Of a stretch of 64,000 bases of DNA, positions 41,149 to 50,806 are shown piece after piece; the stretch's first letter is position 1; each line of letters opens with the position of its first letter. Source of the DNA: Aradus depressus (lineage: Eukaryota > Arthropoda > Insecta > Hemiptera > Aradidae); contig OY759223.1 in assembly GCA_963662175.1 (NCBI GenBank), forward strand, positions 6,977,549 to 7,041,548, given 5' to 3'. Under the pieces are notes generated by a model that worked only from the letters and a program-made list of their open reading frames with translations, was not told the DNA's origin and did not search any database. Made by a program: the position numbers and the translations under genes.

Positions 41149-42658
41149 GTTAATCTCTTACAATACTGAAAAGCATTTTTGTTACATCTTTAGTCATTGT
41201 GTTCTGTGAGAATTTTGGAGAATATATTCCAGTATTCCTGTGTAAAGACAGTAGTCAAGCGACAGTATAGCATTGGCTGCCCAGAGGAGTGGAGTTAGGT
41301 TCTTTCAGTGCAGGTTATCATCCCGTTGGTCTTATTAGTGAGCAGTACAAGTTAAGAAAAAATTGTTTTATTAAATTAATAGAAAAGTACAACATGTCTG
41401 TAGTACTATTTCGTTTTTAATGTATCATGCGTCATTGAAACTTGCAGTCAGCTGTTTTTCAGGCAGCCAAGACTTGAACTTTAGTATAATTAAAACAGTA
41501 AGGTAAATATTTTTTCAAGTATTTCGTCTATTGAAGTCAACATTTTTATTTAAATGTGGCATTTCTAATTTTTATTATTTTATATATTCAAGTGGCTTAG
41601 GAGATTTCTTGCTGCATCATTTTTACGTCTTTGTATTATTATTTAATACTATGCGACTTTAAGATAGGCCTTTTTATGAGGCCTAGGCCTATTCACATGA
41701 AATGAACGATTCTACAGAGGTGAGTTGAGTTTTTTCAATTTATCCACTCAAGTTGAGTGTTAACTGAGAAAGAGGGAAAAGTTTTAGAAATTGTATAAAT
41801 ATCAATAATGGATTTCGAAAATAGGATTGATTGATTAGCTGAATCAAGTATTTTTGTATGTTAAATTCTGTGTGGATTAGGAAAAAATCTCTTCGTTCTC
41901 GTGATCGATGTGTAGAATTTTGATAATAAATTAGTTTATTTGTTGGACATTTATATTAACGAAAAATCGATTTAAATGAGCTGTTGACTGAAGTGATACC
42001 GATATAACAATTGGCAATTGGCGTCGACAAGAAGGCACTTCTTAAAGTTTCTGAATATCTTCAGTAAAGATAACGAGAATAAATCTGGGTAAGGCCTTTT
42101 TTCTCAACTCCCAATAGCTCCGTCCTCCAATCCAGGCTTTTCATTTACCCAGTTTTCCAAATAGGCAGGTTTGAAATTACAGTTGTTTTATTTATAGAGG
42201 GTCCCCGCGAAGAGAGGTCGAAATGTATTGTTTCTCATTTATAGAGGTGAAAATTTTAATGAAAAATGCATATTTTATGTTGTTATTATGTCCAATTTTT
42301 ATTTTTCAAAACAATACTACAAAATTTTTGACTTAAAAAAATCTGTTATATTGGTTTGTATTTGAGTGCTAGTAGCTTTAAGGTGTTTCTCGATAGTATG
42401 AATGTATAAATCAGTTTCAAATATTAATTGTAATACGTTGGGAAAAGTATATCTATGAAGTAATGTATTTATAGTGACTTTAAATTTGTTTAATTAAACA
42501 TGAAGGAAAAACTTTCATTTTGAGCGTATTTCCTCTTAAGCTTCCATTTTGGAATTGGATTTCTAACGTGTCCAGTCTTCTACTCTATGTAAGTAGACCT
42601 ATTTTAGTTCAGTGCCTATTTGATAAAAGGTGAACTGTTGTAACAGCAAAAACGGGGT
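41149..42658. other. 1.5-kb stretch free of recognised repeats
   Basis: The longest stretch here without SINE-A, Rep-1 or other family signatures. No ORF worth reporting. It could be unique host intergenic sequence. Confidence 0.4.
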
Positions 42659-42659
42659 A

Positions 42660-42955
42660 TAAAAAATTCTGATTGAGTAACTGTCTATATAATGAATATG
42701 TATCGACACGAAATTATATGTTTCGTAACGATAAACCCATAAGGACACCTGTCGGATTTCAGTCATAGGAAAGAGGCTTAACTAAAAAACTAGTAACTGC
42801 CGTTGTAATGAATATATCGACAAAAAATTTAGTATGAAGATTTAGGAGCCCTTATGTAAGTCAATTAAACAGACACATTGCAAGGTTGGAGATGACGTGG
42901 ATTGAACCTGTGAAAGGTTGTTAACGATATAATTTATTTAATGAGACGTTTTGTA
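42660..42955 (+). repeat. Rep-1 fragment followed by Rep-G
   Basis: AACTGCCGTTGTAATGAATA lies in the Rep-1 part. From about 42872 CAGACACATTGCAAGGTTGG begins Rep-G, which also follows a Rep-1 copy at 46862. Confidence 0.65.
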
Positions 42956-43365
42956 AGTTTTGAATTTTTTTATACTAAAAAATGCTTATATTTAAGGATA
43001 AAAACACTGTTTACATATTCTTTTTAGCTCCAACTTTTATTTGACACAGGGCCGGATTGAGGAAATTCTGGGTTCGGGGCAGTCATAAACTTGGGCCTTA
43101 TATTTTCGTAGCATTTTTCACTTTTTTTTTTGACTTAATAAAGCCGACGCAAACAAAGTACATTGTTCTCCATGGAAATATCACTCAGAAAGTTAAAAAG
43201 TTTTTGTGTTATATTTCCATGTAATCCAACTTATGGGTGGACTTGCCCACGATTAACAGCAAAGCTGCTCCGATCTGAATAGTGATTTAACAATAATTTC
43301 TGGGATTAATTTGTTTTAGTGGCTATTCGAATAACTTTGAATAATTGGACTTATAAAAAAAAAGT
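42956..43365. other. Unassigned sequence with one hAT-like end
   Basis: CAGGGCCGGATTGAGG at about 43048 resembles a hAT terminus. No matching opposite end is found. No gene. Confidence 0.35.
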
Positions 43366-43369
43366 TGTT

Positions 43370-43480
43370 TGGAAATTACTGGCAATGTACTTCCCCAGAA
43401 CAAATAATTGAATTAACTTTTCGCTCCTAGATTGGAATAAAAATCTATATTTAATTGACAGAGGCCTCGGAATCCTCTTA
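43370..43480 (-). repeat. Rep-1 3' fragment
   Basis: GGCAATGTACTTCCCCAGAA opens a short minus fragment. Confidence 0.6.
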
Positions 43481-43481
43481 C

Positions 43482-44118
43482 CTATTTAGTTATTATGACT
43501 CGGCTTTAACTACGAGGTTATATCGCCTACTACCAGAGCGCTCTTTCGTCACTCTGGTGGACTATGGGAGTCTTAAATTTTGCTTACCCTAAATTTTTAT
43601 TAGGGCAGGGGTCTTTAACGAGTACCTGACAATGTACAGGTTCGGGACCATCGCTTAACGTCCCCTCCGAAGGACGGCGTGATTATGTTTATTTTACCTC
43701 CCAGATAAAATAAACTAAACTAGCTAAAATAAATGTGATGTGGGCATAACAGGACTTTCTTATACCAATCACGCTTACAGATTACTCTCTCTGCCCCTCC
43801 CCCTTCTCAAACTGGCATTACTGAGTATAAGAATGTCACCCCCTTGATTACCCTGTGAGCTGTAAGCGTGGTTTGTATAAGAAAGTCCTGTGATGGCCAC
43901 ATCAGATATTATTTTAAATAAAGTTGGCAAACAGTAACTGTCCACGGGATCGGCATGTTTTTTTGTTTTTTTTTTGTATCTAAAATTGTTCACATAAAAA
44001 CAAATATGTTTATTTTGAAAATGAGATGAGGCGGCCATTAGGCAGATAGGAGCAGCACAGGAGAGCGGAGCACCCCTGATGGGCTTCTCAGTTAAATTGT
44101 TCCACCTCGGCTATCTTA
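43482..44118. repeat. Composite unit, inverted partner of 55143-55845
   Basis: In order: headless SINE-A (43482-43722, minus), MITE-H (43734-43912), then roughly 200 bp containing GACAGTTACTG-complement and TTCCACCTCGGCTATCTTAA. The same three parts occur in reverse order and orientation at 55143-55845. Confidence 0.8.
43734..43912. mobile_element. MITE-H copy
   Basis: Long TIRs of about 48 bp: GATGTGGGCATAACAGGACT at the left, mirrored by AGTCCTGTGATGGCCACATC at the right. Core about 85 bp. Non-coding. Confidence 0.85.
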
Positions 44119-44280
44119 ATTTTACTGAAATTTTATATTTTCCGACCTCCAGGTTCCAAATATTAAAAAAAAAAGTCGTGTCTGTTTGTGCGTCTGTGAA
44201 CACGATAACTCCCGATAGAATGAATGTATGACACGAAGTTTTATATTTGTGACCAAGGAAAAGGGGGGGTTAGCGGGTAT
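44105..44280 (+). repeat. Rep-1 5' fragment
   Basis: ATATTTTCCGACCTCCAGGT, CACGATAACTCCCGATAGAA, then broken. A short SINE-A scrap (about 44285-44335, GGCGCCGGCCGG) follows. Confidence 0.6.
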
Positions 44281-44342
44281 TATGTTTATTTTACCTCCCA
44301 GGTAAAGTAAACTAAAGGCGCCGGCCGGTCTCAGGTAATCTA

Positions 44343-44485
44343 AGGATTATACGAATATGACAACCTATCAATAGTAAATGTCACTTTTGAATTCTGTGCT
44401 GACGATGGCGCAAGTCGAAACGATACACTTTCTGTATATATTTTTGTAGAATTAGACAACAAAAAGTTAAAAAAGTTCTTTGTTA
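44343..44485 (+). ncRNA. Decayed hammerhead-bearing relic
   Basis: TGTG, CTGACGA (44399-44405), T, GGC/GTC stem II with GCAA loop, GAAA (44417-44420). Stem III is damaged (ACGATA instead of ACNNGTA). CAC remains for a 3-bp stem I. Common 3' flank follows. Confidence 0.5.
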
Positions 44486-44494
44486 CTTCTCTTA

Positions 44495-44610
44495 CGAAGG
44501 GTAATCGGTCAAAATTCGATGCGGAGTTTTCAACGGAATTTCATATTTTCCGACCTCCAGATTTCAAAAATTAACAAAAAAAATGTTTGTGGACAGGATA
44601 ACTCCCTAAG
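44495..44610 (+). repeat. Rep-1 5' fragment
   Basis: CGGTCAAAATTCGATGCGGA to CCGACCTCCAGATTTC. Confidence 0.65.
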
Positions 44611-45325
44611 TTTATTATTTTCATTTATTTTGTTAAATGTTCTTTATTATTTTTGGATATACAAGTCAAAAATTATTTTATTGAAGCTGGATTGCGATGT
44701 TATTGTCTATCGTTGTTGGGAGATTAATATATGAGTACTCTATTATCTAATAGTTTATGTGTTATGCTCTAGGATGTGTCTCACCTTATGTAGAGAAGCT
44801 GAGGAGAGCCGCCAGACTGACACTGGCCGAACACCGGAGATAGCCAGAGAGTGGGGATACCAACACTTCACACGAGGCCTCAATCATCTCCAATTGCCAC
44901 ACTGAACCATTTCGTACTTTATTTTTTTCCTCCTCGCCAAACAACATTCCATTAATTTCCTCTACAGTCAATCATTTTGTCAAGGTTTGTCCTTGTGGTT
45001 CCCCGGGCATTAACGTAATGCACCGTCATTACTTCATTACATAACCGGCACAACTCATTATTTATCTGGTTCCTATTATTTTGTGTATTTCAAAATTAAC
45101 TGTATTTGTTTCTGATAAATTTTCAGAATTTCAGATCGCCCATTTGTGAGAATTGTCGACCATAACTTTTATTATCACTTTTTGAGTTGTCTAAGGATAT
45201 TTCTAATGCTAATATATTTATTACAGTCATTACATAAATTGTCCCATTTATTTTTTGCCTTCTCAAAAAATAGCAGTTAAATCCGTTTCAGTATGCAATC
45301 CCATCATCAATATATACAATACATG
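44611..45325. other. Unassigned sequence, possible LINE scrap
   Basis: 44780-44880 could encode a CREAEE-like stretch reminiscent of LINE C-termini, too weak to call. No other gene. Confidence 0.3.
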
Positions 45326-45326
45326 T

Positions 45327-45490
45327 GATGTCAGGTACTCGTTAAACACCCTGACCCTAGGTGAATAAAAATTTAGGACTCCCACAGTAGAGTCGGGCTC
45401 ATGTCTACCAGAGTGACGAAAGAGCGCTCTGGTAGTAGGGCGTATGACCTCGTAGTTAAAGCCCGGGTATGAATCATAATAACTAACAAC
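45327..45490 (+). mobile_element. SINE-A 3' half
   Basis: GTGATGTCAGGTACTCGTTA to TCATAATAACTAAC. 45491-45837 shows nothing recognisable. Confidence 0.8.
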
Positions 45491-45837
45491 TGATCTACAA
45501 TAATAACTGTTATAATAAATCTATATCTATTTATAAACAAATATCTCATATTGGGTCACGAAATGCGCTAACTAAAATAGTTATTTGGAATAGTGAACAC
45601 ATATTGTTTCTATGCTGCAAAATATCAGAATTGTCGGATCCATGACTAATTTCACGTACTGACCTGCCCATATTTCCATATGAAGTGAGGTCTGGCCAAA
45701 GATTAATTTTATATTGTGAAAAGTCTCTCATAGACGTGATGTTCTCCTCTGAGTTTGAATGTTCTCATTAAATTTCATTATGAGAGGAAATAATAATTAT
45801 AAACAAAATCAAAGAATTTGTTTAAACTTTTATTGTC

Positions 45838-45965
45838 TGAGTACCTGACATATAGGCTTGGGACCATCGCTTAAAATTCCATCCGAAGGACGGCATGCTC
45901 AAGGTTTTTTCATCTTCCAGATAAAAAACCCTAAGGGCCTTGGCCGGGTTTAAGATCCACAAAGA
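45838..45965 (-). mobile_element. SINE-A middle fragment
   Basis: GAGTACCTGACATATAGGCT to GCCTTGGCCGGGTTT. Confidence 0.75.
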
Positions 45966-46029
45966 CGAAGATACATTATTCCGGAGCTTCTTTAAACATG
46001 ATATCGTTGATATGTTTAAAGTCTGTAGA

Positions 46030-46145
46030 TTTTTCCCCCTGGCGTAAGCGGAAACCGTTATACTTTATGTATATGCTTTTGTGGAATTAAACAATATAAA
46101 AATTGAACAAGGTCTTTGTTTTTATTTATTTGTATTAGCTTTCCG
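46030..46145 (+). repeat. Hammerhead-family flank, ribozyme core lost
   Basis: CTGGCGTAAGCGGAAACCGT keeps stem II and GAAA but lacks CTGANGA. Flank TGTGGAATTAAACAATATAA follows. Confidence 0.5.
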
Positions 46146-46199
46146 CTATATCGACGTAGATCGCAAAACTGTATTCGATCATAATTATAATTTTTGAAA

Positions 46200-46850
46200 T
46201 AACGTTGTACTTCCCCAGAAATACGAAGTATACGGGAAGTTATGTGATCGATCCAAAATTTGGTGCGGATTTTTCGTCGGAATTTTATGTTTCCGAACTC
46301 TAGATTCCAAATATGAATAAATATCTGTTTATCCGTGTGTGTGTGTTTGTGAACTCGAAAACTCCCGATAGAAATAATGTATCGATTAGGGGAGGATTGG
46401 AGGCTTAGCATAAAAACACTAATATTTATCGATAGAATGGTTGTATATACACGAAATTTTATATATGAATTCAAAACCCGGTAAGAACTACACTTATTAA
46501 TTTCAGTGGAATGCGCAGAAGGGATGGGGGGTTTAGGGGAGAGACAACCCGAAACTTTATTAACTGCCATTGTAATGAATGTATCGATACAAAATTGCAT
46601 ATTTGATGTCAAAATCCAATGAGGACATAACCTGTCAAATTTCATTGATATCGGCGAAGGGATGGGGACTCAATTCAAAAACTCTAATAACTGATGTAAT
46701 GAATTTATCAAAATAAAATTTAGTATGAGGATTTAGGAGCTCCCTATGTAAATCAACTGTTGAATATTAGCGCAAACGGTCGACTGGTTTTGGAGGAATT
46801 AATTCGTTCTGGGGAAGTACATTGCCGGTGATTCACCGTCGACTTTTTCT
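46200..46850 (+). repeat. Rep-1 copy, full length
   Basis: A good complete copy: GTACTTCCCCAGAAATACGA at the 5' end, four internal ATGTAATGAATGTATCGATA-type blocks, GGTCGACTGGTTTTGGAGGA, GTTCTGGGGAAGTACATTGC and GATTCACCGTCGAC at the 3' end. The 195-codon minus frame across it is a shadow. Confidence 0.85.
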
Positions 46851-46861
46851 CTTTTTATTAT

Positions 46862-46940
46862 GAAACTAGACACATTGCAAGGTTGGAGATGACGTCCATT
46901 GAACCTGTGAATGATTGTTAACATATAATTTATTTAATGA
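46862..46940 (+). repeat. Rep-G copy
   Basis: ACACATTGCAAGGTTGGAGA matches 42876 onward. 46941-47239 shows no feature. Confidence 0.6.
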
Positions 46941-47239
46941 ATATTGGAAGTATTGCATTTTTTTTGTTGTAATAAAATGCATAATGAGTCTCATTTCGTA
47001 TGCAATATTAAAAAACAACCAACATTCAACTTTGTTTTTTCCCGAAATAACGGCTCAATTGATCTAAAAATTTGCATCCGTTCATCAATCAAGCAGGACT
47101 ACATGTACAAAATATGAAGAGAAATGGGAACGGTGAGTTCCTAGTTTTATTTTTTTATTTTTAAAATTGTCAATTTGACATGGAATTGTCATTTTGTATT
47201 GGATTGTTCCACGTCAAACATAGTCACAACACTTGGCAA

Positions 47240-48000
47240 TTTATAAAGTCCGTAAGTCCACATCGGTTTCAACTCTGCGTTGTATATAAGTCGTTTTAAT
47301 TTCTAAGTTAATTTAGATGTTTTCTCTAGTAGTCTTAAGAAGAAGAAAGTTTATTATAACAGTCGAATTTACAGAGGTACATTTATACAATAAGGTTCCT
47401 TAACCATTACCCTCATACACTAAATACAAATCGAAAATAATATGATAAAATAAAAACTCTAAAGAAAAAGAAAAACAAATACAAAGTAAGTGAAATCAAT
47501 AGAAAATAAATTAATAAACATTCAAAAACAGAGATTATAATTTAAAATCATGAACGGATATTTTTGTGTTTCCCTCCTGAGTTTTCCCTCGGGTAGCTAC
47601 CAACCAATCTAAGGCATTTGTTTTGGCCCACTTGAAGAGTTCTAAAGTAGTCTTAGTAACAGTTTATAGCGTCTGTTCATTTCTTGTCTTTTCTGATGTG
47701 AGGGTTCCAGGTTAGTCGCTTGTCAAGTAGAAGGCACTGACTTCGTCATTCACCTTTACTCTCCACTTTTTGTACCAGAACTGAAGAGATAGTGTTCTTG
47801 GAGGTGTTCTGGATGATAGGACTGGGTTGGAATGAAGAGAAAGGAGTGTCATCTGCAGAGGTGAGGAGTTATGATGATGGATGGGTGGAGATATCAGATG
47901 TATATTTTGTGTAAAGGATAGTACACAGGATACGCCAGTTGTTTAGTAGAGACAAGGGAGAAAGAGCAAAACCCTAGCTTACACAAAAGGTTCTTTCTCA
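47240..48000 (-). pseudogene. LINE RT fragment, split by a younger LINE insertion
   Basis: The part at 47656-47960 reads on minus as jockey-like RT (QFWYKKWRVKVN) with stops. 47240-47337 is its continuation, shared with 4345-4450. The gap is the insertion 47338-47645. Confidence 0.6.
47328..47655 (-). mobile_element. 5'-truncated LINE with 10-bp target duplication
   Basis: AGTAGTCTTA flanks at 47328-47337 and 47646-47655. The insert encodes on minus the last 37 or so codons of a LINE ORF (KWAKTNALDWLVATRGKTQE) to a stop. A 3' UTR containing GGTAATGGTTAAGGAACCTT and a CTTCTTCTT tail follow. The same 3' UTR is at 61065-61198. Confidence 0.85.
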
Positions 48001-48029
48001 AAGTTTTTTTTATTTATTTATTATTTAAC

Positions 48030-48225
48030 TGTTTTTTTCAACAGGGAGGAGAGCTGTGGTGTCTGTAACGAAGACCGAGCGGACGACATCCACCACTTCA
48101 TGGAGTGTCCAGCCTTCAGCCAATTGAAAAGGAAGTACCTGGGAGAAGCATTGACCTGCACTGAACCACACAAAATCCTTTTCAATATTAATAAAAATAA
48201 TAAGCTCAATCATAAAAATTAAAGG
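48030..48225 (+). pseudogene. LINE C-terminal zinc-knuckle fragment
   Basis: Encodes CGVCNEDRADDIHHFMECPA, a C-x2-C...H-x4-C motif typical of RNase H-less LINE C-termini, then a stop at about 48221. Confidence 0.7.
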
Positions 48226-48299
48226 ACATTAAATAGAAATCAATTTTACTAGAAGAATGATATTTATTTGTTTATTTTATTTTATTTACAAGGGCATAA

Positions 48300-48800
48300 C
48301 ATTTGCCATTAGCAATTGCGATTACTAGTGCAGTGTTCTGCTGAGGTACGTGACCGAAGAGGAGTCCAGGCTAGTCCTGGAGCAGGTCCCTCTGTCATAT
48401 CCGTTTGAGGCGTCGTGGTGGATTTGTGGGGAGGGTGTTTGTAGATAATTCTTGTATAAGTTGATTGTGGCGTGATGATGGAGTTTGTCGTGAAAATGTT
48501 GATACCGTGTCCTGATAACAGAAGGTACAAATGGGATGTGATATGAGGTTGGAAACATAAAATGGCGCATCGGCAATATGGCGTAGTATAATGGATTGTA
48601 TTGACTGAAGACGTTGTATGTTTGATTTTTTGGCTGATCCCTATATCTCGATGTCGTAAGTCCAGATGGGTTTCAGTATAGTGTTGTATATGTAAAGTTT
48701 GTTTTCAAGCGATAATGTCGATCGTCGTCCGACGATTGATTTCAGTCGTCCAAATATTCTTTTGAGGTCTGTTCGTTTCAGTTTGATGTGAGTTAATTAA
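48300..48800 (-). pseudogene. Jockey-like LINE RT C-terminal fragment
   Basis: On minus: KLKRTDLKRIFGRLKSIVGR, NKLYIYNTILKPIWTY, an in-frame stop where a tryptophan is usual, then a decayed thumb-like region with HDKLHHHA in another frame. Its 3' end meets the plus-oriented fragment at 48225. Confidence 0.75.
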
Positions 48801-49545
48801 GAGTTATGTTTTATTTCTTTGTTATTATTATTATTTTCTTTTATTATTCTATTAGTTTTCTGTTTTTATATATTTTTTTTAAATGTTGTATAATGCGTAT
48901 TACCAGGCTGAACGAACCCCTTGCCTAAAAGATGTATTTTCTAAGGGCTAATAATGAAATTGAATTATTTCACTGTTTACGTTTATTTTATTTTTTAGGT
49001 TTAAGTATAACGCAGCTCTTCAGCCTTTGACAGAGGCAGTGCAAGGTTCTGAGTCCTGTTATTTTAATTACGGCCGATAATAAAGCACACTAATTGACTT
49101 CTCAACCTCCTTTGGAAAAGTAAGTATGTAATTTTCTGAAGCCCTTGGCTTTAAACTGGTGAGTTTTACTGGAGAGTAGACATTCTTATACCAAATAATG
49201 CCAGTATGAAATAATTTTGAGAAGAGGGAGAGAGAGTGATCTGTAAGCGTGGTTGGTATAAGGGCCACTTAGCATTTTTTTTTTTTTTTATTTGCTAAAC
49301 AATTAACAACAAATAATAAAATAATTTGAGTGAGTTGATTCGTTATCAGTGCGAGATAATGTTATTTTATTTAATGTTTAATATTTACAAATAGATATTG
49401 TATGCACGAGGCCAGTCAATATCTGTGATGTTCAAATACATTAAGTTGTTTATTATTTATTGTATTATGAAATTGATAATTTATTTTTGTTACAGAAGGA
49501 TTGATCTTTACCGACTTGGCTTTTTTTTTTACTTTCGCAGCTAGT
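48801..49545. repeat. Unassigned sequence with partial MITE-H
   Basis: 49120-49262 contains a MITE-H right end (GTGATCTGTAAGCGTGGTTG). The rest is AT-rich with no gene. Confidence 0.5.
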
Positions 49546-49547
49546 TC

Positions 49548-49850
49548 GTTGTTGTGACTCATGCTCTGGCTTTAAGTACGATAGATCATATCGCCTACTA
49601 CCAGGGCGCTCTTTCGTCGCTCTGGTGGACGTTAGCCCGACTCTACTATGGGAGTCCCAAATTTTGCATACTCTAAATTTTTATTCACCTGGGGTATAGT
49701 GGTCTTTAGCGACTACCTGACAACATTCATGATTGGGATCATCTCTTAACGTCCTATCCGAAGGACGACAAGCTCAAGCATTTTCCACCTCACAGATGAA
49801 CAAACCTAAAGGGCCTCAGTTGGGTTTCTAATCCTGAACTCAGTATGCTA
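49548..49850 (-). mobile_element. SINE-A copy, head decayed
   Basis: TGTGACTCATGCTCTGGCTT to GCCTCAGTTGGGTTTCTAAT. Confidence 0.85.
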
Positions 49851-49901
49851 TTATATGCCAGATATATGCAGTTTAGGTCAAGTTACGTAAATCAAAAACT
49901 C

Positions 49902-50235
49902 GAGGGCGCCGGTAGCTCAGTGGCATGCGTGCTTGCCTTCTGAGCTCAAGGTCATGGGTTCGAAACCCGGCGGATGCCCTTAGTTTATTTCATATGGGAG
50001 GTAAATTAAACTTAAGCACGCCGGCTCCGTATGGGGCTTTAGTACCTGAAATCGTACAGGCTCGAGACCATCGCTAAACATCCCCCCGAAGATCGGCGTG
50101 CTTTAGTTTATATATCGTATTCACAATCAAATTTACACATTAATTTTTTTTTTTTTTTAAAGAAACAAGTACCTGGCATAGCACTGGCTAAGCCTCTCCG
50201 AAGGACGGCGTGCTCCGTTTTATTACTTCTCTGGT
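49902..50235. mobile_element. SINE-A chimera: plus head joined to minus body pieces
   Basis: 49902-50030 is a normal plus head and first body part (GGCGCCGGTAGCTCAGTGGC, B box GGGTTCGAAACCC). 50040-50112 and 50165-50235 are minus-oriented body pieces (AGGCTCGAGACCATCGC; CCGAAGGACGGCGTGCTCC). Confidence 0.75.
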
Positions 50236-50334
50236 CAAGGTTTCAACCTCTGGAGCATATTGGCTAAGTACACTGTTCTCTGGGATTTCGGCGCCTTCTA
50301 GAATTATTTCTGTATGCTGGTCGTTGGTGAGGCA

Positions 50335-50460
50335 TAGGCTATGTACTTCCTATCCCCAGAACGAATTAATCTAAAAACTTTTCGCTCCCTCTCCAAAATC
50401 ATTCGACTGTTTGCGATAATATTCAACATGACTTACATAGGGTCTCCTAAATCCTCTGTG
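50335..50460 (-). repeat. Rep-1 3' fragment
   Basis: ATGTACTTCCTATCCCCAGA then CGAATTAATCTAAAAACTTT. 50461-50734 is AT-rich, with no matching LTR found. Confidence 0.65.
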
Positions 50461-50734
50461 ATTTAAACTACGGAACATTTTTTTAATGAATATTATAAGA
50501 CACAATAAAAAAAGGTAATTTTTTTTATTATAATATAATATATATATTATATATATATCAAGGTTTTAAAAAAAAACAAGGGACATAAAAAAAAATGAAA
50601 TCTAAAAAAACAGCTGTGAAATAAATAGAAATGAGTCGTGAGCTAGCTCTGTGAGATGATTTAATTTAAATTATATCATATGATCTCCACTATATCATAT
50701 GTTACACTTTTATATTTATTCAGTTTGATTCTCG

Positions 50735-50803
50735 TTTCAATATGCCAAATAAAGCCTTCGTTCAGAAAAGGTTTTTCATTTCAATTTATTTGGCATATTG
50801 AAA
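50735..50803. promoter_or_regulatory. 19-bp perfect inverted repeat just before gag
   Basis: TTTCAATATGCCAAATAAA (50735-50753) and its exact complement (50785-50803) would form a stem with a 31-nt loop in the genomic RNA. It ends three bases before the gag ATG at 50807. Role unknown: packaging, dimerisation or translation control are possible. Confidence 0.75.
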
Positions 50804-50806
50804 ACT

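Noticed and set aside
43040..43065. Complete hAT element
   Set aside because: Only one hAT-like end (CAGGGCCGGATTGAGG) could be found; no opposite TIR or 8-bp duplication.
46058..46645. 195-codon minus-strand ORF
   Set aside because: Runs across ribozyme-flank and Rep-1 repeat sequence; no domain, and other Rep-1 copies do not keep the frame.
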